Assembly: GCA_020722725.1 (NCBI GenBank)
Contig: DYKG01000039.1
Span: 1-32,808, forward strand
Source: Candidatus Methylomirabilis sp.
Lineage (GTDB): Bacteria > Muiribacteriota > Ozemobacteria > Ozemobacterales > Ozemobacteraceae
Direction: 5' to 3'
Length of the DNA: 32,808 nucleotides
The notes beneath the pieces were generated by a model. It saw only the letters and a program-made list of their open reading frames with translations, ran no database searches and was not told the DNA's origin. Below, piece after piece: positions 8,219-17,177 of this stretch (position 1 is its first letter; each line of letters begins with the position of its first letter). Made by a program: the position numbers and the translations under genes.

Positions 8219-8581
8219 ATGGCTAATCAGACAAAAATACTTCTCAATCCTTCACCCCCGGGAACCACACGTCCCGAAAACGACCCGCAGCCAGGCACTA
8301 GAAGAAGACAGCTGATCAGGCTTTACCTTACCGCAATTATCCTGTTGAGCATGATGTTCACCCTTTACGTCTGGCAATCGACAAAAATGATAGAAGTTAA
8401 ACTGCGCATAAAAAAAATTGAAAAAGATATCAGTAATCTTGAAAATGGCAATTCTGACCTGAGAGCAGAGATTTCCAAGCTTCAATCTTTGAGCCGAATT
8501 GAGACAGTTGCGAGAAACGATCTGGGGATGATTGTGCCCAAAGATCTTATCTACATAGACATGCCGGAGAATTTCAAATAA
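8219..8581 (+). CDS. ftsL: FtsL/DivIC-like cell-division protein
   Basis: A 120-residue bitopic protein: Pro-rich cytoplasmic tail (1-28), basic RRR before one membrane span (about 32-51), then a coiled coil (KIEKDISNLENGNSDLRAE) and an ending RIETVARNDLGMIVPKDLIYI, the usual FtsL signature. FtsL forms a periplasmic coil with DivIC/FtsB and links FtsI/FtsW to the divisome. The ATG at 8219 has no visible ribosome site and sits 16 bases after the terminator, so a very short leader or unusual initiation is possible. The stop at 8579-8581 abuts the ATG of rsmH. In most bacteria ftsL follows rsmH; here it precedes it. The family is poorly conserved in sequence, so the call rests on length, topology, the terminal motif and neighbours. 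Confidence 0.7.
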   Translation: MANQTKILLNPSPPGTTRPENDPQPGTRRRQLIRLYLTAIILLSMMFTLYVWQSTKMIEVKLRIKKIEKDISNLENGNSDLRAEISKLQSLSRIETVARNDLGMIVPKDLIYIDMPENFK

Positions 8582-9523
8582 ATGATTGAAACAACCCCTC
8601 AACATCTTTCAGTTCTCCTTAATGCAGTTTTGCAATATGGCTTTCCAGATGACGGCAAAGTTTTTGCTGACCTTACCTTTGGACTTGGTGGGCATACAAA
8701 AGCGATCCTGGAGCGATTTCCAACCATTCGCAAGGTTATTGCCATCGACCGCGATGCTGAGATACTTGAGCATTCATGTAAAACATGCGACGACCAGAGA
8801 ATTTTCCGGTTTCAGGCCAACGCCTCCGATTTAAAGGCTATTCTTCCACTTGCCAGAGAAAACTTTGTCGACGGAATTCTCGTTGACCTGGGAGTTTCAT
8901 CTTATCAGCTCGACAACCCAGAGCGCGGCTTTTCATTCACTCGGCCAGGCCCCCTCGACATGAGAATGAATACAGATCAGAGCTTCACCGCCGACGAACT
9001 GGTTAATTCCTACGAGAAACAGAATCTGGTAAAAATTTTCCGCGACTTTGGTGAAGAAAAATTTTCGGGAAGAATCGCCGACGCAATTATTCGCGAACGC
9101 GAAAAAGAACCGATCAAAACCACCGACCGGCTGGCCGCCATAATCAGCGCTGCAATTCCGGCACAATCAAAGGCCAACTCAGCAATTCATCCTGCTACCA
9201 GAGTCTTTCAGGCAATTCGCATCGAAGTTAACCGCGAGCTGGAAGAACTGGAAAAATTTCTTGATTCGGCGATTTCATGCCTCAACCCCGGAGGCCATTT
9301 ATGCATAATTTCATTTCACTCGCTCGAAGACAGACTGGTGAAAAATTTCATGCAGAAACACCACAAAGGTTGCATATGCCCGCCCAATTTCCCGGTATGT
9401 AACTGCGGCATAAAGCCTGATCTTGAACTGTTGACCCGCAAGGCAATTTTTGCTGAAGATCAAGAAATCGCTGCTAATCCACGATCTCGGTCGGCAAGAT
9501 TGAGAGCTGCACGAAAAATTTAA
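8582..9523 (+). CDS. rsmH: 16S rRNA (cytosine1402-N4)-methyltransferase RsmH (MraW)
   Basis: The 313-residue length is normal for RsmH, which methylates N4 of C1402 in the ribosomal P site using S-adenosylmethionine. Visible motifs are HLSVLL near the N-terminus, the cofactor site ADLTFGLGGHT and IAIDRDAEIL, the conserved GILVDLGVSSYQLD followed by ERGFSF and PLDMRMN, then RIEVNRELEELE, IISFHSLEDRLVK, and the basic end NPRSRSARLRAARK. The ATG directly follows the ftsL-like stop, implying translational coupling; the ftsI ATG comes one base after this stop. Identity is secure. Confidence 0.95.
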   Translation: MIETTPQHLSVLLNAVLQYGFPDDGKVFADLTFGLGGHTKAILERFPTIRKVIAIDRDAEILEHSCKTCDDQRIFRFQANASDLKAILPLARENFVDGILVDLGVSSYQLDNPERGFSFTRPGPLDMRMNTDQSFTADELVNSYEKQNLVKIFRDFGEEKFSGRIADAIIREREKEPIKTTDRLAAIISAAIPAQSKANSAIHPATRVFQAIRIEVNRELEELEKFLDSAISCLNPGGHLCIISFHSLEDRLVKNFMQKHHKGCICPPNFPVCNCGIKPDLELLTRKAIFAEDQEIAANPRSRSARLRAARKI

Positions 9524-9524
9524 T

Positions 9525-11534
9525 ATGGTAAAAGGAAAACTGCACCCAAGAACCTTCAAATTGCTGCTGCTACTGGCAATGGCATCAACAATCTTTCTGG
9601 TTTTCATTTTAAGACTGATCCAGCTACAGGTATTTCAATACAACCAGTGGGCCTTGCGATCAAAACACAATCACGCAACCAAAAGGGTTCTTGAAATGAA
9701 ACGCGGCAGCATTCTCGACCGCAACGGGGTCGAACTTGCCATTTCGGTTGATACCTATACCGTTTCAATTTTCGCCCGCGAACTGAAATCGGTGGGCGAG
9801 GCCGCAACCAGTCTTGCGTCAGTCCTTCCCGTTTCCCGCGACGAAATCATTGCCAGAATTGGTGACCGAACCGGCTATTTTCCCATATACAAAAACCTTG
9901 AACCCAATCTGGCGGTCAAGCTTGAAAAACTCGCCGTTCCCGGTGTTGTGCTTGAAAGTAATTATCATCGCTATTATCCACAGAAGAATCTGGCTTCGAA
10001 CCTTATCGGCTTTACCGGCCAGGATCAGCATGGGCTTGAGGGCATAGAGTTTCTTTATGATCAGACTCTGCGCGGTTATCCGGGCTTGGCCGTCCAGGAG
10101 GGAATCAGTATTAGTAACAGCGGTCCGGCAAGAATGCGCATTGTTACTCCACCAATGGGCGGCAGCAACATCAACCTGACCATCGATTCATTCATTCAAC
10201 ACACCCTTGAACGGGAACTGGAAGATCTGGTGAAAAAATATGATCCGATCGATGCGGTGGCAGTGGCCATGGATCCGTACAGCGGCGAAATCCTTGGTAT
10301 GGCCTGTCTGCCCAGCTATGATCTCAACAACTTTGGTGCCAGCAAGGCTGAACACCGGCGAAACCGCCCAGTTACCGACAGTTTTGAACCTGGCTCATGC
10401 ATAAAAATATTTGCGGTTGCCAGCGCAATCGAATCGGGCAAGGCCGATCATGGAACAAGGTTTTACTGCCGGGGTTATGCTGAACTTGATGGACGAAGAA
10501 TCAAATGCCACGGGGCACATGGTCTGGTCGATCTCGACAAGGCCATTGCCGAATCATGCAACGCGGCAATGGCTCAAATTTCTCAGATGGTCGACAAAAA
10601 CACCCTTTATCGCACATACAAGCTTTTTGGTTTTGGCGACACCACCGGAATTGAAGCGCCAGGAGAAATTACCGGCGTCCTCAATCCACCATCGAAATGG
10701 TCAGGGTTCTCCGCCGCCTCCCTTTGTTTTGGCCAGGAATTGACTACCACTGCAATTCAGCTGGTTGCCGCATATTCGGCTATCGCCAATGGCGGTATAA
10801 TGGTCAAGCCACACCTGCTCAAAAAAATCTCGTCCCCCGACAACGATATCAGCCAGGATATTAAGCCGGTGCAGGTTCGCCGGGTTATCTCTGCTGAAAC
10901 GGCAAAATGGCTGCGCAAAATGTTGCTTGGGGTCGTAGAAGACGGAACAGGAAAACTTGCCAGACTCGAAGATTACACCCTCGGTGGAAAAACCAGCACC
11001 GCTCAGAAAGCCAACCCGCGCGGGGGTTATTACAATGAAAAAGTGGTCACCTCTTTCATTGGAATGTCACCGGCTATGAACCCGAAAATTGTGCTTTATG
11101 TCGGGGTAAATGAGCCCAAAGGCGACGAAAAAACTCTTTTTGGTGGAAAAGTAGCCGCGCCCTATTTCGCCCGCATGCTTGACCGGGTATTGAAACACAT
11201 GAAGGTTCCCCCGGATCGAAAAACCAGTCTGGCCGCGCGTCATGAGCAGCTGCAAAAAATCGGTCAGGCCTCTTCCGCCAATATCATTCAATTGCCCAAC
11301 AGACTGAACGAAAAAACTGAACTACAAACCGCAAAGATTGAACTCTCCCGCGAAACCGTTCCCGACCTTAAAGGATTTTCACTGAAAAAGGCAATTAGAA
11401 TTCTTAATGACCTTGGCCTTAAAGGAATTTTTGAGGGAAATGGCATCGTCGTGACCCAGTCGCCACCGCCCGGAACCCCAGTACCTGATTCAAAAATTCT
11501 TATGGTTAAACTATCACCCGAAATTTCTAATTAA
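9525..11534 (+). CDS. ftsI: FtsI/SpoVD-type class B penicillin-binding protein with one PASTA domain
   Basis: A 669-residue septal peptidoglycan transpeptidase. It has a membrane anchor (about 12-31), a dimerisation domain beginning RGSILDRNG, then the transpeptidase domain with SCIK (Ser291 nucleophile, Lys294) and SCN (344-346). The third motif, normally K(T/S)G, reads KTS (489-491) within GGKTSTAQK. A C-terminal PASTA domain (about 608-667, VPDLKGFSLKKAI) makes it closer to Gram-positive PBP2x/SpoVD than to E. coli FtsI. The ATG at 9525 lies one base after the rsmH stop. FtsI cross-links new septal peptidoglycan with FtsW. The KTS variant (codon AGC at 10995) could alter beta-lactam binding, though activity is not predictable from sequence. 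Confidence 0.93.
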   Translation: MVKGKLHPRTFKLLLLLAMASTIFLVFILRLIQLQVFQYNQWALRSKHNHATKRVLEMKRGSILDRNGVELAISVDTYTVSIFARELKSVGEAATSLASVLPVSRDEIIARIGDRTGYFPIYKNLEPNLAVKLEKLAVPGVVLESNYHRYYPQKNLASNLIGFTGQDQHGLEGIEFLYDQTLRGYPGLAVQEGISISNSGPARMRIVTPPMGGSNINLTIDSFIQHTLERELEDLVKKYDPIDAVAVAMDPYSGEILGMACLPSYDLNNFGASKAEHRRNRPVTDSFEPGSCIKIFAVASAIESGKADHGTRFYCRGYAELDGRRIKCHGAHGLVDLDKAIAESCNAAMAQISQMVDKNTLYRTYKLFGFGDTTGIEAPGEITGVLNPPSKWSGFSAASLCFGQELTTTAIQLVAAYSAIANGGIMVKPHLLKKISSPDNDISQDIKPVQVRRVISAETAKWLRKMLLGVVEDGTGKLARLEDYTLGGKTSTAQKANPRGGYYNEKVVTSFIGMSPAMNPKIVLYVGVNEPKGDEKTLFGGKVAAPYFARMLDRVLKHMKVPPDRKTSLAARHEQLQKIGQASSANIIQLPNRLNEKTELQTAKIELSRETVPDLKGFSLKKAIRILNDLGLKGIFEGNGIVVTQSPPPGTPVPDSKILMVKLSPEISN

Positions 11535-11606
11535 AACCTATTTCTTCGCCGGGCAAAACCTGATAGAATCACATGGCTGAAAGATCTCAAATTTGGAGTT
11601 GCCCTG

Positions 11607-13094
11607 ATGAAAACCCTCAGAAACATTCTTCCAGGCAATGTTTTATCGACTACCGGCGTCCTTGACGTGGAAATCAGTGGAATAGCCTTCGATTCACGCA
11701 AAGTTCACAAAGGCTATCTTTTCTGTGCGCTTAGCGGTAATAATATCGACGGAAGCGCATTTATATTCGATGCGATCGAGCGCGGCGCTGCCGCTGTGGT
11801 TACCGAAGCTTCGCGAAAAAATATCGAAGTTCCGGTAGTGAAAGTTGAAAATGCCAGAAAAGCTCTTTCTGAGATTTCCTGCAAATTTTATGAAGATCCT
11901 TCCGAAAAGTTGTACCTTTTCGGTATCACTGGAACCAAGGGAAAAACCACGATCACCTACATCATTCAGAGTATTCTTCGCCGGGTTCATGGGCGGGCTT
12001 TCCGCATCGGAACCGTAGAATACGACATGGAATATGAAACCATCCAGGCAACCAACACCACTCCAGAATCTCAGGTAATCTGCTCGATGCTTGATCAGGC
12101 CTTGAAAAACGGCATCAAGCACGGGGTTATGGAAGTAAGTTCCCATTCTTTGAAGACATGGCGTGTTGAAGATTTGGCATTCTCTGTTGCCGGCTTCACC
12201 AATCTTTCCCTCGAACATACCGAATTTCATACCGACATGGATGACTACTTCAACACCAAAAAGCGACTGTTTTTCGACCTGCGAAAGAAGGGCAAGCCTG
12301 CAATCATAGGCGTAGATAACGATTATGGACAAAGACTCGCACAAGAACTGAAAGCCGCCGGGCAAAATGTAAAAACCGTTTCGGTTCACAATACCGATGC
12401 CGATTACCACAGTGTTAACCAGAAAATGACCGGGTTCAGCAGTGATTTCGAAATTTTTCATCATGGTCAGAAGCATACTTGCCATATGAATCTCGCCGGG
12501 GAATTCAATATTTTCAATGCCCTGATGGCGGCAGCCATGTGTCACAGCAGCGGCATCTCCTGGGAAGAAATCTGCGCCGGCATCTCCGGCCTTAAGAATG
12601 TTCCCGGGCGTTTCGAATCAATTAAAAACGATGCGGGAATCAATGTCATTGTTGATTATGCCCACAGTCCCGCAGCACTTGAAAATGTTCTGAAAACCGT
12701 CAGACCGATTACCCGAAACCGCGTTATTGCAGTTTTCGGATGTGGTGGAAACCGGTCCCAGGAAAAGCGGCCGATCATGGGAAAAATTGCTTGTGAGAAT
12801 GCAGACGTAGTCGTGGTAACCAGCGACAATCCCAGAAAAGAGCAACCCGAAGCAATCATCGAACAGATCATGGCAGGTATCGCAGAACCTGAAAGCCTTA
12901 CTAAAACCATTATTCGCGAGGTTGATCGTAAATCGGCAATTCTTAAAGCGCTTAAAATGGCTGCCTCTGGCGATACTGTCGTTATCGCCGGAAAAGGCCA
13001 CGAAACCGGCCAGTATTTCGCCGACCGCACCATTCCATTCGATGACCGGGAAGTTGCCCGCAGCTATTTCAAGGCAGGAAAAGATGAAGACTGA
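11607..13094 (+). CDS. murE: UDP-MurNAc-L-Ala-D-Glu: meso-diaminopimelate ligase MurE
   Basis: A 495-residue Mur ligase that adds the third stem-peptide residue with ATP. The ATP loop GTKGKTT is at residues 109-115, and TNTTPES plus HSLKTWRVEDL mark the central domain. The specificity motif is DNPRKEQP (DNPR 407-410), typical of meso-diaminopimelate-adding enzymes; lysine-adding enzymes carry a different motif there. GGAG sits eight bases before the ATG. A 72-base gap after ftsI holds a weak -10-like TAGAAT (11564-11569), so an internal promoter is possible but unproven. Its last 11 bases overlap the murF start. Confidence 0.95.
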   Translation: MKTLRNILPGNVLSTTGVLDVEISGIAFDSRKVHKGYLFCALSGNNIDGSAFIFDAIERGAAAVVTEASRKNIEVPVVKVENARKALSEISCKFYEDPSEKLYLFGITGTKGKTTITYIIQSILRRVHGRAFRIGTVEYDMEYETIQATNTTPESQVICSMLDQALKNGIKHGVMEVSSHSLKTWRVEDLAFSVAGFTNLSLEHTEFHTDMDDYFNTKKRLFFDLRKKGKPAIIGVDNDYGQRLAQELKAAGQNVKTVSVHNTDADYHSVNQKMTGFSSDFEIFHHGQKHTCHMNLAGEFNIFNALMAAAMCHSSGISWEEICAGISGLKNVPGRFESIKNDAGINVIVDYAHSPAALENVLKTVRPITRNRVIAVFGCGGNRSQEKRPIMGKIACENADVVVVTSDNPRKEQPEAIIEQIMAGIAEPESLTKTIIREVDRKSAILKALKMAASGDTVVIAGKGHETGQYFADRTIPFDDREVARSYFKAGKDED

Positions 13095-14469
13095 ATGGAC
13101 CGCAGAACTTATTGCCAGACAGACGAATGGTATTATAATAAGTAACGGTAACTCGCCAATAACCGGGTTCAGCAACGATTCCCGCTCGATCAAGCCAGGA
13201 AACGTCTATTTTGCCTTAAGCGGCGAAAACTTTAATGGCCATCAGTTTATCAAATCAGCATTTGAAAATGGTGCAGCAGGAGTTGTTGTCAGCGAAGATA
13301 CTGATTCGGTAAACAGTGGTTTTGTAATAAGAGTAAAAGATTGCCTTACAGCTCTACAGAACTGCGCCCTTTATTATCGTCAGCAACACCAGGGTTTCTT
13401 TATCGGGGTTACCGGCTCAAATGGCAAAACCACTACCCGATCGATGCTGGCCCACCTCTTGTCAGAAGACCATATATGTGCTTCAACAACCGGCAATCTC
13501 AACAACCATATCGGTTTGCCCCTGACTATTCTCAGCGTTCCGGCTGAAGCCCGGTTTATCGTACTTGAAATGGGCATGAATCATGCCGGCGAGATTCGTG
13601 ATCTGTGTCGCATTGCCTGCCCGGATGCCGCTCTCATAAGCAATATCGGTTCCGCACACATTGGTATTCTCGGCAGCCTTGAAAATATTGCGAGGGCCAA
13701 AGCAGAAATTTTCGAGGCGATGAAACCAGATTCTATCAAAGTTGCACCCACAGACACCAAATTCAATGAATTGTTTAAAATGGTAGCCGGAAAAGAATTG
13801 AAAACCTTTGGCGAATCTGAATCCGCTGATTTCAGGGTAAAGAACATCGCACCCGCAATTGACCGGGTTTCATTTGATTTTTTTACCAGATCAGAAAACT
13901 GCAACTGCCGTTTAACCATGTCCGGCAGACACAATGCGCTAAATGCAGCAGCGGCACTTTCCATATACCAGATGCTGGGTTTTTCTGTAGAAAAAGGTGC
14001 AAGACGGCTGCAGAGTTTTTCTGCGGTCAGCGCCAGAATGGAACGGGTCAATCGCGATGGAATCAATATTCTGCTCGATTGTTACAATGCCAATCCTGGT
14101 TCGATGAAAGAAGCCCTGCATTACCTCAATGTCTGTCCCGGGCCAAGTATTGCCGTACTTGGTGACATGCGCGAACTGGGCGAAATGTCGGTTCAACTGC
14201 ATCGTGAAATCGGAGCATTGGCGGCAGAACTTGTCCCCGACATTCTTCTAACTGTTGGCCAGGATGCGAGGCATATCGCACAAGCAGCCATCGAGAACAG
14301 AAAGAAAGAATGTATCATCAGTTCAGTTGATACCTGCGATGAAGCTGTTTCTATTTTAAAAGAAATTTTGAAACCTGGCGCCACCGTACTCTTCAAAGCC
14401 AGCCGCGGCATGCATTTTGAAAAAATTGTCCGCAAAATCTGGCCTGATCTGGCAGAAGGCCTGCATTAG
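13084..14469 (+). CDS. murF: UDP-MurNAc-tripeptide: D-Ala-D-Ala ligase MurF
   Basis: Start is ATG 13084, overlapping the end of murE by 11 bases with AGGAAA just upstream; the longer frame from 12922 lies inside murE and is rejected. The resulting 461 residues are typical for MurF. Visible are the N-terminal DSRSIKPGNVYFALSGE block, the ATP loop GSNGKTT (111-117), GNLNNHIGLPLT, EMGMNHAGEI, and the C-terminal DCYNANPGSMKEAL and AVLGDMRELG blocks. It completes the UDP-MurNAc-pentapeptide that MraY, encoded 14 bases downstream, transfers to undecaprenyl phosphate. The overlap with murE implies translational coupling. Confidence 0.95.
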   Translation: MKTEWTAELIARQTNGIIISNGNSPITGFSNDSRSIKPGNVYFALSGENFNGHQFIKSAFENGAAGVVVSEDTDSVNSGFVIRVKDCLTALQNCALYYRQQHQGFFIGVTGSNGKTTTRSMLAHLLSEDHICASTTGNLNNHIGLPLTILSVPAEARFIVLEMGMNHAGEIRDLCRIACPDAALISNIGSAHIGILGSLENIARAKAEIFEAMKPDSIKVAPTDTKFNELFKMVAGKELKTFGESESADFRVKNIAPAIDRVSFDFFTRSENCNCRLTMSGRHNALNAAAALSIYQMLGFSVEKGARRLQSFSAVSARMERVNRDGINILLDCYNANPGSMKEALHYLNVCPGPSIAVLGDMRELGEMSVQLHREIGALAAELVPDILLTVGQDARHIAQAAIENRKKECIISSVDTCDEAVSILKEILKPGATVLFKASRGMHFEKIVRKIWPDLAEGLH

Positions 14470-14483
14470 ACCGGAGGAAAACC

Positions 14484-15569
14484 TTGTTCAGTTCTATTTT
14501 CGCCCCACTTTCAATCAGAATAATTTTTTCTATTGTTACTTCTTTTCTCCTGGCAATGATAATTGCTCCAAAGGTTATCAGCAATCTTCGCGACCGTCAG
14601 ATCGGCCAGACAATAAGAGAAGAGGGCGTAAAAGAGCATTTGAAAAAAGCCGGTATTCCAACCATGGGTGGTGTGATCATCCTGATTCCCATGCTGGTAA
14701 CCTCCCTGCTTTGGACACGAATCAATCCGTTTGTGGTAATAGTGCTGGCTACAACCGTAGCAATGGCGTTGATCGGCTTTTTCGACGATATTACCAAGGT
14801 TGTTCGAGCCCGCTCGCTGGGCTTAACCCCGCGCCAGAAACTGCTGGGGCAGATTCTGGCTGCTCTTGGCACTGCGCTTGCGATTAAATTTTACCCGGAT
14901 TTGCGATTTGAGCTTGCTTCGCCTGAAAACCCAACCGCCATAGCCAACACCGCAACCCAGCTTCCGGTAATCGGAGCTTTCGACCTTGGCTGGTTCTACC
15001 TTCCTTTTGTGATTGCGGTTATCGTAGGGGCTACCAATGCGGTAAACCTGACTGATGGCCTCGATGGCCTGGCAGCCGGAACCATGACCGCTGCTATTTC
15101 GCCGTTTTTAATAATTGCATATATTTGCGGGCACAGTATTTTTGCCCGTCATCTTGGAGTTTTATACATTGCCGGCGCTGGAGAATTGTCAGTAATCTGC
15201 GCCTCACTCATTGGCGGGTGCCTTGGATTTCTCTGGTTCAACTCGCACCCCGCACAGGTATTCATGGGCGATACCGGTTCTCTCGCCCTGGGTGGTGCAA
15301 TCGGTGCAATTGCCGTGTGCAGCAAAACCGAATTTTTTCTTGCGATAATCGGTGGAGTTTTTGTTATGGAAGCCATGTCGGTAATACTTCAGGTCAGCTA
15401 TTTCAAGATGACCAAAGGCAAACGAATATTTAAAATGAGTCCGATACATCACCATTTTGAGTTGTGCGGCTGGGCTGAAGAAAAAGTAGTAATCAAGTTC
15501 TGGACTGTAGGCGTAATGCTTGCGCTGGTAGGCATGACCCTTTTTGCCGCTCGGCTCGCGGCTATCTGA
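14484..15569 (+). CDS. mraY: Phospho-N-acetylmuramoyl-pentapeptide-transferase MraY
   Basis: A TTG start at 14484 is fixed by GGAGG at 14473-14477, six bases upstream. The 361-residue integral membrane enzyme makes lipid I from UDP-MurNAc-pentapeptide and undecaprenyl phosphate. Conserved blocks in order are AGIPTMGG, the catalytic FFDDITK, NLTDGLDGLAAG, FMGDTGSLALGG and PIHHHFELCGWAEEKVV. About ten hydrophobic spans are visible. It ends the plus-strand dcw run here; murD, ftsW and murG, which often follow, are absent because the next gene lies on the opposite strand. A minus-facing terminator separates the two genes. Confidence 0.95.
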   Translation: MFSSIFAPLSIRIIFSIVTSFLLAMIIAPKVISNLRDRQIGQTIREEGVKEHLKKAGIPTMGGVIILIPMLVTSLLWTRINPFVVIVLATTVAMALIGFFDDITKVVRARSLGLTPRQKLLGQILAALGTALAIKFYPDLRFELASPENPTAIANTATQLPVIGAFDLGWFYLPFVIAVIVGATNAVNLTDGLDGLAAGTMTAAISPFLIIAYICGHSIFARHLGVLYIAGAGELSVICASLIGGCLGFLWFNSHPAQVFMGDTGSLALGGAIGAIAVCSKTEFFLAIIGGVFVMEAMSVILQVSYFKMTKGKRIFKMSPIHHHFELCGWAEEKVVIKFWTVGVMLALVGMTLFAARLAAI

Positions 15570-15577
15570 AAAATTGC

Positions 15578-15605
15578 AAAAAAAACCCCGGTTGGTTCAC
15601 CGGGG
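15578..15605 (-). terminator. Rho-independent terminator of the minus-strand lipoprotein gene
   Basis: On the minus strand a CCCCGG/CCGGGG stem with an 8-base loop (15605-15586) is followed by eight T (15585-15578). It lies 32 bases beyond the lipoprotein stop and between convergent mraY and that gene. Outer AATTGC/GCAATT bases extend the dyad, but on the plus strand there is no T-run after the stem. Confidence 0.85.
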
Positions 15606-15637
15606 GAAAGCAATTGGGATGTTATGAACAAAACAAA

Positions 15638-17026
15638 TCAGCGATAGTAGATACTAAGCTGAATGTTAGTCAGTTTGATATCGGCAAAGTCAAGGTTCTG
15701 GGCTGCCAGAAAGTATGCACTGCTGGGATTGCTTCTGACCAGTTCGGTTACATCGACGGTATATTCATTGCCAGCTTCGCTAGCATAATAAAGACCCAAT
15801 GGATTAGAGAGAGTGGCGTTGTAACCAACCCACCAGCTGCCCAGGTCGGTTTCGGCGCTGACCTGCTGGCTCACACCCATGAAAGTGTTAAAACGTGCAG
15901 CACCAACACTGCTATACAATCCGGTAAATTTTACTTCGGCTTTGGTGAAGGCCAGACTGACGAAATCGATTTTTATCGGGGTTTCCATTGAAACTTCGGC
16001 ATAGGTTCCGTTGGCTTCTGAATAAGGGAAGAATTCTGAGAACCAACCGGTATTGGAGACATTGCTGCGTATAACTGCGGGGTTCAACCGGGCAACCACA
16101 GTGCTGACCTGCCCGGCTGCGACTTCGACCTGGAAGCTGTAGTCAAGATAATCAGGATGGATAACTCTCAGAGTGTAGAGCCCGGCAGGAACCATGGTGA
16201 AGCTGAAAGCCCCATCAGCAGCAGTCAGGACAGAGAAAGAAGTTCCGTCAAGAGAAACGGTTGCACCACTCAATTTGCTGGCATCAACGAAGCTTTCGAC
16301 ATTACCACTGACATCGCCATCGGTAATCGCCGGATCAACCGGTTTGAGTTCAAGGGTAGAAGAAATTTTTACGATCGGAATCAGTATGTAAAACTGCTTA
16401 CCGAAAATTTTCCATTTGATGATACGGTGCAGAAATTTGATTGCAAGAACGGTAGTATAGCCCTCTTTAATTTCAAACTTTCCGAAAAATCGAACTTTTC
16501 TTGAGGGAACTATCATTTTCTTCGTTTCGCCATTAACTTTAACATGTGCATCTTTAACATAGAATTCCATGTACTTGTAAACGCCCTCAGGAAGCTGAGC
16601 ATCAGCAAGAACACCAGAAAGCTGCGCGGCATCAAGCAGACTGATCGTTGATTCATCTATATTAACTCTCAAAGGGCTGCCACTATCTGGCTTCACTTTC
16701 ATCTTTTCAAAAGAAATCAAAATCTCCTCGGTGCTGTCGGCCCCAAGCAGACATACTTTAAGGCTGCCGGCAAGACGCTTGACATTCTGGCGAAACTGGG
16801 TGTTAATGTTGTGCCCGCATTTTGAATAGGTATAGGTTCGACCCGCCGGTTTTGCAAATGCAGAAGCCATAACCTTTGCCTGGGGCTGAGCAACAATCTG
16901 CGCCAACTGCTGACTCTGAGCAACTTCAGAAGCTGCAGGGTTAGATGAGCTTCTGAATAGACAACCGGTGGTGAAAGATAGTATCATCACAGCGATCACA
17001 ACTATCATAACTTTCAGGTTTTTCAT
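15638..17026 (-). CDS. Lipoprotein with DUF4382-like, carboxypeptidase-regulatory-like and C-terminal beta domain
   Basis: ATG 17026 is preferred: it is followed by a lipoprotein signal (FTTGC, Cys22) and preceded by AAGGGGG about ten bases upstream; the 46 extra upstream codons do not look like a signal. The 462-residue product has a Ser/Gln-rich linker, then a DUF4382-like beta domain (from about SLKVCLLGADSTEE to ISSTLELKP). Next is a carboxypeptidase-regulatory-like Ig domain (GNVESF, GATVSLDG, PAGLYTLRV). Last is a domain with TVDVTELVRSNPSSAYFLA, resembling the DNRLRE-type beta-sandwiches of surface proteins. It is probably anchored to a membrane at the cell surface or periplasm. It is divergent from the giant Ig-repeat gene and shares its 151-base upstream region, so a joint surface role and shared control are inferred. 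Confidence 0.85.
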   Translation of the reverse strand: MKNLKVMIVVIAVMILSFTTGCLFRSSSNPAASEVAQSQQLAQIVAQPQAKVMASAFAKPAGRTYTYSKCGHNINTQFRQNVKRLAGSLKVCLLGADSTEEILISFEKMKVKPDSGSPLRVNIDESTISLLDAAQLSGVLADAQLPEGVYKYMEFYVKDAHVKVNGETKKMIVPSRKVRFFGKFEIKEGYTTVLAIKFLHRIIKWKIFGKQFYILIPIVKISSTLELKPVDPAITDGDVSGNVESFVDASKLSGATVSLDGTSFSVLTAADGAFSFTMVPAGLYTLRVIHPDYLDYSFQVEVAAGQVSTVVARLNPAVIRSNVSNTGWFSEFFPYSEANGTYAEVSMETPIKIDFVSLAFTKAEVKFTGLYSSVGAARFNTFMGVSQQVSAETDLGSWWVGYNATLSNPLGLYYASEAGNEYTVDVTELVRSNPSSAYFLAAQNLDFADIKLTNIQLSIYYR

Positions 17027-17073
17027 GATCCGGTTACCCCCTTGCAAAACTAAAGTCGGTATGGCGCTAATTA

Positions 17074-17094
17074 GGTACAAGCAAAACTTGTACC
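17074..17094. promoter_or_regulatory. Inverted repeat in the divergent promoter region (candidate operator)
   Basis: GGTACAAG (17074-17081) and CTTGTACC (17087-17094) are exact reverse complements with a 5-base spacer CAAAA. A further 7-bp half-site GGTACAA lies at 17158-17164. The dyad is centred between the lipoprotein start (17026, minus) and the likely start of the giant gene (17178, plus). Dyads with 8-bp arms occur several times by chance in 33 kb, but few fall in the short intergenic spaces; the third half-site adds weight. No T-run follows. Confidence 0.4.
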
Positions 17095-17177
17095 CGATTT
17101 GCCACAGGAACGAAAATGGTGGAAACATTGATAAAACGCGACTTTCTGGTTGTGCTGGGTACAAAACAAAGAGCCTG

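Noticed and set aside
12922-13083. Upstream extension of murF inside murE
   Set aside because: Would overlap murE by 173 bases; ATG 13084 has a ribosome site and gives the normal MurF N-terminus.
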